64,000 nt of DNA from contig CM048744.1 of NCBI GenBank assembly GCA_026315105.1, forward strand, positions 840,544,094-840,608,093, written 5' to 3'. The DNA is from Locusta migratoria. Taxonomy: Eukaryota; Arthropoda; Insecta; Orthoptera; Acrididae. This document shows, piece after piece, positions 30,255-41,402 of this stretch. Made by a program: the position numbers and the translations under genes. Below the pieces are notes generated by a model, which saw only the letters and a program-made list of their open reading frames with translations, was not told the origin of the DNA and ran no database searches. The number at the start of each line of letters is the position of its first letter. Position 1 is the first letter of the stretch.

Positions 30255-31386
30255 CATGGCTGCTCCGCTGTCTATTTGCACCAAAGAAGAGCAACGTTCA
30301 GTGATACGTTTTTTTGTGGGCGGAAGGTGGATCAGGGGGCCGAAATTCATAAAACACTTGCAGTACAGTACTGGAGCAGTGTTTTGCCACAACGAAGTGT
30401 GTACGAGTGGATTGAAAAATTCCGAAATGGTCGCACGAGTATTAAGCACGATGAAGGAGCCCGGGCGCTGATAACCTCGCTGTTGAGCGCCCTAAAACGC
30501 CAATCATCATCATCGTCATCATGAAGGAGCCGGTCGACCGTTTACCGCCACAAACGAAGATACCATTGAGCGATCACGTGAAATGATTCTCTTAGTCAGA
30601 CGATTAAATGTTGATGAAGTGGCTCATCGCCTTCAAGTTAGTCATGGTTCTGCCTACGAAATTATTCACAACAGACTTGGGTTTCGTAAAGTTTGTGCAA
30701 GATGGGTCCCAAAACAACTAACACAATTGCATAAGGAAACGCGCCTCGACATCTGCAAAAAAACATTTGGATCGAAGGGGACAACTTCTTTGACAGAATC
30801 ATTACTGGTGACGATACATGGATCCATCATTACGAGCCGGAGAGTAAACGGCAGAGTATGGAATGGAAACATCCCAATTCCCCGTGCAAGAAAAAGTTCA
30901 AGACCCAACCGTCCGCAGGAAAACTGATGCTTACGGTTTTTCGGGATGCACGATGTCCTGTACTGGAACATTATGGTGAAAGGGGCACAACAATAAACAG
31001 CATACGTTACAGTGAGATGCTTACTGACAGGCTAAAGCCTGCAATTCGAAGCAAACGCCGAGGATTGCTGACAGAAGGTGTTGTTGCACGACAATGCCCG
31101 TCTGCATACTGCTGCCCACACTGCTGAAACGCTCCAGAAAGTCAAATTATAAGTACTGGATCATCCTCCATATACTCCCGATCTTGCCCCTTCTGACTAT
31201 CACTTGTTTGGTCCACTCAAACAGGCATTACGGGGTCGTCGATTTGACTTGGACGAAGCAGTGAAGAAAGCGGTGCATTCCTGGCTCGCAGCTCAACCGA
31301 AAACCTTCTTTTATGAGGGCATAAGGAAGCTTGTAGAGCGATGGACGAAGTGCATTGAAAAGCAAGGAGACTATGTCGAAAAATGA
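30255..31386 (+). pseudogene. mariner transposase, frameshifted
   Basis: Across frames the order is KEEQRSVIRFF, LPQRSVYEWIEKFRNGRTSI (first helix-turn-helix), RLNVDEVAHRLQVSHGSAYE, HNRLGFRKVCARWVPKQLTQ and FDRIITGDDTWIHHYEP (first catalytic Asp region). SMEWKHPNSPCKKKFK, SKRRGLLTEGVV, HDNARLHTAAHTAETLQKVK and PPYTPDLAPSDYHLFGPLKQ (third Asp) then follow. It ends VERWTKCIEKQGDYVEK. All three catalytic Asp positions are recognisable, but there are several frameshifts and an inserted retro-fragment. It resembles the family domesticated in SETMAR (general knowledge). Confidence 0.9.
30462..30520 (+). mobile_element. 59-bp LINE 3'-end micro-insert
   Basis: CGGGCGCTGATAACCTCGCT, GTTGAGCGCCC and an (ATC)n tail are bracketed by exact ATGAAGGAGCC copies (30451-30461 and 30521-30531). 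This is an extremely truncated retrotransposition event into mariner. The parent LINE is not otherwise seen in the window. Confidence 0.88.
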
Positions 31387-31574
31387 TGTTCTTGAAAGTT
31401 TCGTATTTTATTACAATAAAATTTTATAACTACTTTGCGGATAATAATTGACTTACCCTCGTATATATCTCTGCTCACGAAATACGAATATCGGGCTCCA
31501 TATGCGTCATTATATGTTTGATGAAGATATTTCTGTTAGTCCTATCTAGATTATAATTAGTCACCGTTAATTAT

Positions 31575-32292
31575 CGAACTCGATAAGCAAGCTGTAAAGG
31601 AATACAAGAAGGAATTTGGAAATGGAATTGAAGTCCAGGGAGAGAGGATAAAAACATGGCGGTTTGCTGACGACATAGTAATTCTGTTAGAGACAGCAAA
31701 GGACCTGGAAGAGGAATGGACAGTGTCTTGAAAGGAACGTATGAGATGAAAATTAACAAGAGTAAAATGAAGGTAATGGAATTTTGTGTCAGAATAGCAG
31801 GCGATGCTGAAGGAATTAGATTAGGTAACGAGATAATAAAACTAATATATGAGTGTTGTTATTTGGGTAGCAAGATAACTTCTGTTGGCCTAAGAAAAGA
31901 AGATATAAAATGCAGAATGGCTATGGGAAGAAACGCGTTTCTGTAGAAGCGGTGTTTGTTGCCGTCCAATATTAGTTTAAATGTTAGGAAGTCCTTTCTG
32001 AAAGCATTTGTATGGAGTGTAGCATTGTATGGGAGTGAAACGTGGACCATAAGGAATTCAGACAGATGATAGAAGCTTTTGAAATGTGGTGCTACAGTCG
32101 AATGATGAAGATTAGAAGGAAGTGTGTGGGGTAAAAATCGTAGAGGGAGACCGAGGGACAAATACAGAAAGCAGATTCAAAAGTATGTAGGATTCCGTAC
32201 AAATTCTCAGATGAAGAGGGTTGCAGAGGACATGGTAGCAGGGAGAGCAGCATCAAACCAGTCTGCGGACTGAAGACGACAACAATTACATG
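31575..32292 (+). mobile_element. LINE-L, 5' truncated, with RT catalytic box
   Basis: Translated blocks are KTWRFADDIVILLETAKDLE (catalytic FADD intact), MDSVLKGTYEMKINKSKMKV, YECCYLGSKITS and LKAFVWSVALYGSETWT. It ends in GCATCAAACCAGTCTGCGGA and a CTGAAGACGACAACAA tail. Stops and an internal deletion near 32110 make it defective. Confidence 0.88.
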
Positions 32293-32329
32293 AAACGAAT
32301 CGTTAATTACTTACAAACTGTTGCTGCGA

Positions 32330-32502
32330 ATTAGCCGTGCGCACTGAGGCGCCGTGCTGCGGTGCGCGCGGCTTTTCGCCGTCGGGGATTCGAATCCCCC
32401 CTTGGGCAAGGTTGTGTGTGTTGTCTTTAGATTAGTTGAAGTAGTTTGTAAGCGTAGGTACTGATGACTGCTATAGTTAAGTCTAACAGGTTTGTAAACA
32501 TT
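32330..32502 (+). mobile_element. SINE-B
   Basis: AGCCGTGCGCACTGAGGCGC, B box GGATTCGAATCC, CCCTTGGGCAAGG and TAAGCGTAGGTACTGATGAC are present. It ends in a GGTTTGTAAACATT tail. The first bases of the head are eroded. Confidence 0.85.
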
Positions 32503-32694
32503 AATTTTTCCATGCACCACATCTTGTCGAAATCAGAGTCCTTTTTATCAAGGAATGTCGCATCAATATTCGCATGTGCATACTAATTGCCACTATGCCC
32601 TGCGGCCAAGCGTGCAGTTTGAAGGTCCTAACGCAAACCGTTCGGATGTTAGGACAACTTTATTTGATATAGTTCAATAATTATTAAAGATAAA

Positions 32695-32800
32695 GGTGAA
32701 TCATTGAATTAATATTTGTGATACGGCCGGGAATCGAACCTGGACCTCCATGCTTACTCGGCAGACGTCTTACAGCTAGCCCACAGCAGCACTGGTGATT
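32695..32800 (-). mobile_element. SINE-C tRNA-like head
   Basis: Antisense ATACGGCCGGGAATCGAACC and TGGACCTCCATGCTTACTCG match the SINE-C T arm and anticodon region. No functional tRNA fold is evident. Confidence 0.6.
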
Positions 32801-33732
32801 AAGGCGCCTCAGAATAGTCTACGTAGGACGTCCCTCCACGTCACAAACTTTAATTCAGCTTCATTGTTCCATAGATAATTGCCACAGCTGCCAAGGCTCT
32901 CCATGAAGCGGAATAGCATCTCCACAAATGAACATATTGGAACATTCCCGCCTTTAAACCTTAGACTAAGGTGATATAAATATCATTATAAAAAAATTTA
33001 CAAATTCTGAGACTGTTTTTCGTATCAAAACTGTCAAAGACATTAAATATAAATGTGAAACATTTGAATTAAAATGATAGTTTCGAGACGGAATAACAGT
33101 CTCATGGTTTCTAAATTTCTATTTATAATCAATAATAATTGTAATATTAAGGTACAGAGGGGCCATATGAATAATTGTATGCTTTTGCGCGTGCACCGCA
33201 ACAGCAGCAAAGTCGAGACGCCAATTATGTGAGTGTTTCCTGTTGTCGGAGTTTTTTTCTGCCCAGTGAACTCGTCTATTTCCTTTTCTGGTTTCAGAAA
33301 TTGACGTAAGATTCGTTTAAAGTGCATAAGGTAAGTGGCTCACATCTGGTCATTGAACGGTTTGTAAAGTTGCCAAGGTATTCGATAGGAATTTCCTGCA
33401 GTTTGTGGGAAATGAAAGCCCTTAAATAAGTTGAGGCATGATCCTGGATCCATGGTGACTTGCGCTGCCATGTGTCATTACACTGGAGAAGTAGTTCACA
33501 ATAGCGTTTAAGTGCGCTTTGGGGCTTTATGAACAGTGGTGGAAAACTGATTCAATATGGGGTAAAGTGCATTCACGAAAGATTTTCTGTTTTGTAATAC
33601 TATTGTAATAAATTATTCTTTCATTTTCTTCAGATGGTGAGAACTTTAAATGGAAAGGAGGCAAAATGGAATGGGACGAGGGGTCTATGAAGGGGGCAGC
33701 TGAAGTAGAGATGAAAGTAATATCATTATTAG
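32801..33732. other. No supported feature
   Basis: AT-rich DNA, with no terminus, tRNA box or protein motif that I recognise. Confidence 0.45.
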
Positions 33733-33738
33733 AAAAAA

Positions 33739-33931
33739 ATGTTCAAATGTTTGTATAGTTATGGGACTTAACTACGGGGCCATCAGTCCCTAAACTTATA
33801 AACTACTTATGAACTACTTACGAACTAGGACGGCACAAATATCCATTCCCGAGGGGGGATTCGAACCCCCGACCGTAGTGGCCGTACAGACCGTGACTGG
33901 AGCGCCTCAGTCCCCTCGGCCACCGCGGCCG
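33739..33931 (-). mobile_element. SINE-A
   Basis: This is a full-length antisense copy (TGTTCAAATGTTTGTATAGT, CTACGGGGCCATCAGTCCCT, GGGGGGATTCGAACCCCCGA, CTCGGCCACCGCGGCCG). A clear target duplication is not visible; only TTAG is shared. Confidence 0.93.
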
Positions 33932-34529
33932 AGTAGTAGTTAGTACTCTTTTACCAAAAACTGTGTACAATGCTGTGCCTTTAAACCATTCTGAAGATGA
34001 GGCGATAGAATGGAAATGAGGATTCTGCCAGCAGATATGGTCACGTGTTGTAGATGAAGATAAACGTGAATGGATATAGTGACAAACGTGTACCACTTGC
34101 TGGCATGAATACTGTGTCGGTGCGAGCAATTTGCCTGTGAACGCGGCAGGCCATTAACGAGAGCAAAAACATTGCATAAGGGCTACGTCAAATTAATGTG
34201 AGATTACTATTGTAATTAGAACTAATGAGTATTAAAAAGAAATTAGCGTATGTTTAGCTAACCATCCGTGTAATTTCGTTGTCATCTGCCCATAATTTAC
34301 ATTATTCAAACAGCCCCGGCTAGTATGCGAATAGCCGCACTGAATGCACTTTAGTGCAATGAGGAGGGTAAAACTAATAATAGCATAACATAAATGTTTG
34401 ACTTTTGTGTGCAAACGCTATTCATCAATAGGATAATATACCCATAAAAGACACAGTAAATGCTTAATACAAAAATAAAATTAATAAATTTCCGGAAAAC
34501 ATTTGATGTAAGTTTAAATTATTCTTATA
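33932..34529. other. No supported feature
   Basis: Mixed AT-rich DNA with a CTGAAGATGAGGCG motif near 33990 but no complete element. Confidence 0.4.
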
Positions 34530-34760
34530 GCCCCGCAGAATGTAGAACGATCTTCTTGCCGCCTACTTACATTTCGCGTAATAATCACAAAGACAAGATA
34601 AGAGAAATGATGGCTCGTACGGAGGCATATAGGCATTCTTTTTTTCCTCGTTCTATTTGGAGTGGAATAGGAAATAAAATGCCTAGTAGTGGTACAGTGA
34701 ATCCTCCGCCATGCACCTTACGTTAGCCTGCGGAGTATGTATGTAGATGTAGACGTATAT
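34530..34760 (+). mobile_element. LINE-J2 3' end
   Basis: The translation ECRTIFLPPTYISRNNHKDK, IREMMARTEAYRHSFFPRSI and a GAGTATGTATGTAGATGTAG tail identify the family. Confidence 0.88.
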
Positions 34761-35182
34761 CCTAACACGTTAAGAATTTTTAATCTTTTTTTCTGATATA
34801 TAAATAAGAGTGCCCCTTTATGTTTTTGTTCCCAGTTCATACAAATCTACGATTTTATTCGGAATTTGATGAAAGCTTACAAACTTGGCATACAAAACAA
34901 GAGAGTCTCTTAGTAACTTCGCTTATGTGCGAATGTTTTCATGCAAAAGGTTTTTATAAACGGTCAGTCAGTGTGTGCTGCATGAAAATGGACACTTTGT
35001 AACAAACTTTGAGAACGTTTCACTGGTGACCATGACAGTCGACAAATATATATATCTGTTTTCACAGATGAGAAAAGGAGGAGATAAAGAGGCGGAATGA
35101 ACAGAGAGAGGACGAGGAGATGGAGGGGATAGTCGAAGAGAGGGACGAGAGAGGGGAAGTCGTGAGTAAAGAGATAGGGGAG
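34761..35182. other. No gene; purine-rich tract
   Basis: From 35065 to 35182 the plus strand is almost purely purine (GGAGGAGATAAAGAGGCGG, GAGAGGACGAGGAGATGGAG). It may be an imperfect simple repeat. No feature is supported before it. Confidence 0.5.
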
Positions 35183-35194
35183 GAAGAGGTAGAG

Positions 35195-35418
35195 GCGGCC
35201 GCGGTGGCCGAGGAGACTGAGGCGCTGCAGTCACGGTCTGCACGGCCACTACGGTCAGGGGTTTGAATCCCCCCTCGGGCATGGATATTTGTGCCGTCCT
35301 AGTTCGTAAGTAGTTCATAAGTAGTTTGTAAGTTTAGGGACTGATGACCCCGTAGTTGAGTTCCATAAAATATATATATGAACATTTATATGAAATATAA
35401 ATATATATATGAACATTT
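35195..35418 (+). mobile_element. SINE-A with 12-bp TSD and expanded AT tail
   Basis: The head GCGGCCGCGGTGGCCGAGGA, B box GGTTTGAATCC and body GACCCCGTAGTTGAGTTCC are present. The tail is altered to repeated ATATATATGAACATTTATAT units. GAAGAGGTAGAG at 35183-35194 and 35419-35430 is exact. Confidence 0.95.
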
Positions 35419-35428
35419 GAAGAGGTAG

Positions 35429-35435
<7 letters not shown>

Positions 35436-35488
<53 letters not shown>
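35436..35488. repeat. (GA)n microsatellite
   Basis: An uninterrupted GA run of about 53 bases directly after the SINE duplication, continuous with the purine-rich tract before the SINE. Confidence 0.95.
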
Positions 35489-35492
<4 letters not shown>

Positions 35493-35548
35493 GCAGGGGT
35501 GTAAGGAACAAATGAAACGTCGGTTTTTCAGCTAGGAAAAAGTTTATA

Positions 35549-36539
35549 CACACTACTGGCCATTAAAATTGCAGCACCAAGAAGTAATGCAGATAATAAA
35601 TGGGTATTCATTGCACAAATATACTAGAACTAACATGCGATTACATTTTCACGCAATTTGGTTGCATAGATTCTGAGAAATCAGTGCCCGGAACAACCAA
35701 CTCTGGCCGTAATAACGGCCTTGATACGCCTGGCCATTGAGTCAAACGGAGCTTGGATGGCGTGTACAGATACAGATGCTCACGCAGCTTCAACACGATA
35801 CCACAGTTCATCAAGAGTAGTGACTGGCAAATTGTTACGAGCCAGTTGCTCAGCCACCATTGTCCAGACGTTTTCAGTTGGTGTGAGATCCGGAGAATGT
35901 GCTGGCTGTGATGCAGCGTCAAGGGTAACCGCACCCATGATCTCCGAGTTGATATTCCATGCTACTGGAAACTTCGTCGAACTGTTGGTGCAGATGGTTG
36001 TTGTCTTGCAAACGTCCCCATCTGTTGACTCAGGGATTGACACCTGGCTGCACGATCCGTTACAGCCATGCGGATAAGATGCCTGTCATTTCGACTCCTA
36101 GTGATACGAAGCCGTTGGGATCCAGTTCGGCGTTCCGTATTGCCCTCCTGAACCCACCGATTCCATTTTCTTCTAATAGTCATTGGATCGCGACAAACGC
36201 GAGCAGCAATGTCGCGATACGATAAACCGCAATCGCCATAGGCTACAATCCGAACTTTATCAAAGTTGGAAACGTGATGGTACGCATTTCCCCTCCTTAC
36301 ACGAGGCATCACAACAACGTTTCACCAGGCAACGCCGGTAACTGCTGTTTATGTATGAGAAATCAGTTGGAAACTTTCTTCATGTCATCACGTAGTAGGT
36401 GTCGCCAACGGCGCCAACCTTGTGTGAATGCTCTGAAAAGCTAATCATTTGCGTATCACAGCATCTTCTTCTTGTCGGTTAAATTTCGCGTCTGTAGCAC
36501 GTCATCTTCGTGGTGTAGCAATTTCAATGGCCAGGAGTG
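35549..36539 (-). mobile_element. Tc1-like transposon, internally deleted, both ends present
   Basis: The termini CACTACTGGCCATTAAAATT (left) and GCAATTTCAATGGCCAGGAG (right) are inverted repeats bordered by TA. The minus-strand frame begins MPRVRRGNAYHHVSNFDKVR, GLSYRDIAARVCRDPMTIRR (helix-turn-helix), and ends in PAHSPDLTPTENVWTMVAEQ. The catalytic middle, including two acidic residues, is deleted. It is the same family as 11338-12423. Confidence 0.9.
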
Positions 36540-36648
36540 TACATCCAAGTTTACAGACAGTCGAGTTCCATGGTTTTGGCTCCTACACAGTCGAAAAGAA
36601 AGAAATGCTAACAATTGTCGTTCGTGTATCACTCAGAGATATTAATCT

Positions 36649-38344
36649 TTAACTACATGGACGCGGTCTGAACAGACCGCACGTGATATTTATAATTTGC
36701 GTTCTTGGCGCACTACAGACTCGTCATTGTCGGTATTGCCAGTATGCCGCAAAAGCTTGCATAGATGCACGGGCGCGGCCCTCTTCCAACGGTAAGTACC
36801 TGTTTTACTTTGTTAGGGGTATTCGTAAACCCCACGTGTGTTTTTAAAGAGTATTTATAGTTTACTAACACAGTAATTTGCTTTCATTTCAATATATTTA
36901 CAACAATGGCTCGCTTTCTCCATAATGAGGATATTTTACGACTGTTAGAAGAAAATCAGCCGTAGAGAATACATAAAGTCAATTGCGGTGAGTCTTGTAA
37001 ACTCATACGCTTGACGTACATTAGAAAATAACCCAATCTGGTCAAATATAAAGAGGAAATTACGTGTAAACTGGTTGGTAGAGAACGGACTTCATCAACA
37101 CCGAACGCAGGTAAGCATGGTCCTAGTGCTTCTAAAAAGCGAAAGTATTATTTTTGCCCGAGGTCGAAAGATAAGTAGAGCTCTCTAATATGAAAAACTA
37201 GCAAAATAATAATAATAATAATAATTTGTAAGCTCAGTGAAAGACGATGAATTACTGTTTCTCCTGTGAATCAAAGAAAACTAATATTATTGTAGACATC
37301 TAAAAATGTCCTCGGTTCCTTTGTTATTAATTATTTTTATTTTATAATATTAATTATATTTACGCGATTATTCAGTTGAAAAAACAAAGAGGATAATTAT
37401 AAGTTAGTTTTCGGTTTAATTTATGTTATTTTATGAGCTATAAAAATAAAAACTCAAGAAAGACAGGTCTTCGTAAATTACAAAGTTTTTGTTAACGGTG
37501 GTTATTATCAACACAATAAACGATTTAAATAATAACTATGATGTCTTTTATTATGTTAATAAATAAATATTGAAGTTTTGTTATGGTCTTCAGTCCGGAG
37601 ACTGGTTTGATGCAGCTCTCCACCCTACTCTATCCCGACCAAGCCTCTTCATCTCCTCATAAGAACGGCAACCTACATCCATTTGAATCTGCTTACTGTA
37701 TGCGTCTCTTGGTCTCCCTCTGCGATTTTTACCCCACACACTTCCCTCCAATGCTAAATTTACGATTCGCCAATGTCTAAGAATGTGTCCTACCAAGCGA
37801 TCCCTTCTTTTAGTCAAGGTATGCAGAAAATTCCTTTTCTCATCAATTCTGTTCAGTACCTCTTCATTAGTTATGCGATCTACCCACCTAATCATCAGCA
37901 TTCTTCTGTAGCACCACATTTCAAAAGCCTCTATTCTCTTCCTGACCGCACTGTTTATCGTCCATGTTTCACTCCCGTACAAGACAACACTCCACACAAA
38001 TGCCTTCAGAAAGGACTTCCTTAGGCATAAATTAATATTCGATGTTAGCAAATTTCTCTTTTACAAAAATGCATTTCTTCCCATCGCCATTCTGAATTTT
38101 ATATCCTCTGTACTGCGACCGTCGTATTTTATTTTACTACCCAAGTACCAAAACTCATCTACCACCTTCATTGTTTCATTACCTAATCTAATTCCTTCAG
38201 CATCGCCTGATTTTCTAAGACTGCATTCCATATTGAAGTTATTTCCAATAACTGCTTATAAAGATACCTAAAGTTTGTGGGGGTACGTCAGGCACCACAC
38301 GTTACTGTACGTTATCAAAAACAGCGCGTGTATTTAAAGGTTAA
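36649..38344 (+). mobile_element. piggyBac-like relic, internally deleted, split by LINE-L
   Basis: TTAA at 36649-36652 is followed by a palindrome GCGGTCTGAACAGACCGC. A peptide start MARFLHNEDILRLLEENQ precedes a stop, and farther on GPSASKKRKYYFCPRSKDK resembles the cysteine-rich carboxyl end of piggyBac transposases. A TTAA at 38341-38344 may be the other edge, with GTCAGGCACCAC near it. The catalytic core is missing. The right boundary is uncertain, and the LINE-L at 37578 lies inside. Confidence 0.5.
37578..38229 (-). mobile_element. LINE-L 3' part with exact 11-bp TSD
   Basis: The minus-strand translation reads LRKSFLKAFVWSVVLYGSET, EAFEMWCYRRMLMIRWVDRI, TNEEVLNRIDEKRNFLHTL and RRGRPRDAYSKQIQMDVGCR. 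ATATTGAAGTT at 37567-37577 and 38230-38240 flanks it exactly. It is 5' truncated before the RT catalytic box. Confidence 0.93.
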
Positions 38345-39265
38345 TACTGATCATAAAACACGATTCATCGCAGTTAGCTTCCCCATGAATATTAAAATTA
38401 ATTTTCAGGAGATAATGCCCGATCGCTCGTAAATATTTGAAAAATAAAACACTCCACTTTCAGCGATTGAATAAAAAATTCTTTATTCAGTTCAGATCTA
38501 CTGATAACATTGAGTTCATAAGAGCATTCCTAGCACGATACTGGGTGTTGCATAAAATCATTGTCATCAGATAAAACATGAAGCCGTCATCGTTACCGTG
38601 CCTCGCTTGCTCCGCCGGCCTCGACCTTTCCAAGAACTTCGCCTCCGTTTTCTTCGTCACTGCTAAATACAGGGCGTGGCAAAGAAGTGTCCCGCAGAAC
38701 GGAGTTCCTGGTTAAGCCGTCCTCTCACGCGACGTGGAAACGCAGTTGGAGGAGGAAGTGGTGACGCCCTATCGAGGAATACCACATTCCACTACCCTGC
38801 TAAGCGTGGAATGAAGGATCTGGCATGTTAACTCCTTTCTACACGGGAAGTGAGAGTTTACGAGATTACCCATGATGAACCGGTTACGCCGTCCGCGTAC
38901 AGTGTAGACGCGTCCACTTGCACAAGATGCACGCGTACGATCGCTAGTAGACGGTATAGACGGTATAGGATGGATCCCATTCTCACGCGTATGGAAGTGC
39001 TTCGCGTATGGGCCGACGACCGAATGGGGAACCCAGCAGACAAACGAAGCCAAGTCGGGAATTTGTTTGAGAATGTATACTTGTCTCCTGCTCAGAGGAA
39101 AGTAGTTTTTCGACTCAGTCGTAAGTTTTTTTTCAGAGGTGATACTATAGAGGAAATGCATTAAAAATTTCATATAACATGTTTACAATTTTTATTGAAT
39201 ACAGAGATATAGCTGTTAATATGAAAACCAAACAAACTTAGAGCAAATGTAAATCAAGACATTTT
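38345..39265. other. No recognised element; one unassigned frame
   Basis: The centre (38580-39060) is GC-richer than its surroundings. A 104-residue plus frame (38850-39164) begins MRVYEITHDEPVTPSAYSVD and ends RKFFFRGDTIEEMH. I do not recognise it. A GGTATAGACGGTATAG micro-repeat lies inside. No start context, splice pattern or family supports a gene. Confidence 0.4.
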
Positions 39266-39470
39266 CACTGATTTATCCGTCGGTTCTTGGTAGTACGACA
39301 TCACCCTGACTTCAAAGTAGAATTTTGTCTAAGTTCTACACGTTCATTTCCACTTAGTTACCCGGTATTCGGCTTACTAGGTCATTTTCAAACTTTAAAG
39401 TACGTCGAAAACCGGTTGTTTAAATATAAATCAATATGGTGATCTACCAAGAACCGACGAAAGAATCAGT
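39266..39470. repeat. Short inverted-repeat element FB8
   Basis: CCGTCGGTTCTTGGTAG near 39278-39294 and CTACCAAGAACCGACGA near 39444-39460 are perfect inverted partners with some extension on both sides. They are separated by about 150 bases. This is compatible with a small MITE. Confidence 0.65.
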
Positions 39471-40005
39471 CAAAAAATCCAAATTTGCATGTGCTTTTAA
39501 ATTTGTTGTACATGCCAACAGCTGTGTCTCTGTACCCAATAAAAACTGGACACAAACTTTATGCAATTTTAACTGCAAATTGTCTTTATTACAATCTTCT
39601 AAAATATTTGCTAATTCTCCTGAAACATTATGTAGTTAATAGATGAAATATTTGTTTTGGTGAGCATTGTTTGAAGCGTTATCACAGTTAAAGCTCTATG
39701 TATAGACAACTGCGTTTGTTCATCATATACACAGGTGCCTCAAACCGCAGGGGCTGGAACTATGTAGTCGCGTTTTATAATGAGGACGTTAACACATGTG
39801 AGCGACCTAGTTACCATGAACTGCACGAAAACAGTTTCACAGTGGCAATCTACAATACAAATAAATGTTTTAATTATCACAGTAATCATAATATATCTTA
39901 CAGTTTCGAAAAGTGATCTTAACTCGGCGATTCATTTGCTGTAATTTGACAACATACCAAGTAGACACGTGAAGTAGACGATTCCACAAATGCGTGCCGT
40001 TTGAA
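39471..40005. other. No supported feature
   Basis: AT-rich sequence without recognisable elements. Confidence 0.4.
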
Positions 40006-40017
40006 CGCTTCTTTGTA

Positions 40018-40214
40018 AAATGTTCAAATGTTTGTTAAGCTTATGGGACTTAACTACGGGGTCATCAGTCCCTAAACTTACAAACTACTTATGAACTACT
40101 TACAAACTAGGACGGCACAAATATCCATGCCCGAGGGGGGATTCGAACCCCCGACCGTAGTGGCCGTACTGACCGTGACTGGAGCGCCTCAGTCAGCTCG
40201 GCCACCGCGGCCGG
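40018..40214 (-). mobile_element. SINE-A with exact 12-bp TSD
   Basis: Full-length antisense SINE-A (AAATGTTCAAATGTTTGTTA to CGGCCACCGCGGCCGG). CGCTTCTTTGTA at 40006-40017 and 40215-40226 is identical. Confidence 0.97.
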
Positions 40215-40226
40215 CGCTTCTTTGTA

Positions 40227-41402
40227 GTTCGACGGTCTATGGCAAGGAGCGCTGCAGCTGACAACGACTTTCTTTTGCATGTTGCACGTCTCGTATAGAA
40301 AGAACTTTAGATTTTTGCTTCGTGGAGTGGAGCGTGGCCAATGAGAAGCGTCCTGGTTTTCACGTGACAAGCAGAACTTTTGAGCCGCCATACTGCAAAC
40401 CGAAGTACGTATTTCGTTACTACTTTCGTTGTAGCGTACGATATATGAATATAACCTTTTTAAAAGCGTCACAGTACTGAAGAACTTTTGAAAACGCGTC
40501 ATTTTAGATATGATTTATTGCAACAAATTACCGGAAACAACATTTTTATAGCTTTGAAAGTTCTCGTATTTAACGTGTGTCAGTGTTGCAATTTGTATAA
40601 TGTGAAAGAATATCATTCTTTTGCTACGGCATAACGCATTCTATCAAAGAAGCGTCTTTCTGATGCTATGTCATACACAAATAAGACATTACAACATGTT
40701 TTAGCAGCGTAGTATAACGAAAAACAGGAAGACCTACACCAGGGTAGAAATAGCGTAGTCAGTAGCTTGGCAGACTGAGGCCAGAGATTGCAAGCGGAAC
40801 AGGTTCGCGTCTGCGCGTTTCCCAAATATTTTTATTTTTTCCCTTCTTTGTTTCCTTAACGTTTCTCGTTCTTTCTAGCTAATTTAGGTATAATATTGGA
40901 TATTAGGTGTTTTTTATTTATTTATTTATTTTAAGACGACGCATTAGCTTGGTGGTTAGCGTCACGAGCTGTGGAGGAAAATACATGTAAATAACACGTT
41001 TGCATCTACACTCTCCCAGATATTTTTAGCGGTTTCATTTAATTACGATTTATGTAACATATCTGTTAATTTAATACAATTATAATATTCGGTATTCGAC
41101 GTTATTTATTAGAAACAAGAACGAACTTTGTGCACTAGGGCACTCGGCCACTCGGTTTTCCCCACGGTGTTTGAATGAAGTTGCAGTTCAGTACAGTGTT
41201 GAAATATTTCAGTTTCATAGTGCAAAGTGAACATGGCTAGCGCGTGGTTACGGAAGCACACGCAGTTTATTATATAGATTATTATTTTGGTCCAAAATGT
41301 TTGCATAAACTTATAAAACTACAAAACTAACGTGGACCGTAAAACACGTCAGTGCGATTTTTTTTCTTTTTTTTTTTAACACTAATTCTGTTTTATAAAT
41401 GA
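40227..41402. other. No gene; repeat piece at the end
   Basis: GCGTAGTCAGTAGCTTGGCA (40750-40775) and GCTTGGTGGTTAGCGTCACG (40950-40970) look faintly A-box-like. The last part (41276-41360, ATTATTTTGGTCCAAAATGT, CACGTCAGTGCGATTTTTTT) is directly repeated at 43491-43560. The two copies flank the H2 Helitron region. Confidence 0.45.

Larger units (their letters stand above)
30094..31461 (+). mobile_element. mariner transposon with both termini
   Basis: The left terminus CGAAGGTAAATCAATTATTT and the right terminus (reverse complement CGAGGGTAAGTCAATTATTA) are inverted repeats bordered by TA on each side. The length, about 1.37 kb with a 59-bp insert, is normal for a complete mariner. The encoded transposase is broken (see the pseudogene entry), so the copy could at most be mobilised in trans. 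Confidence 0.92.
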
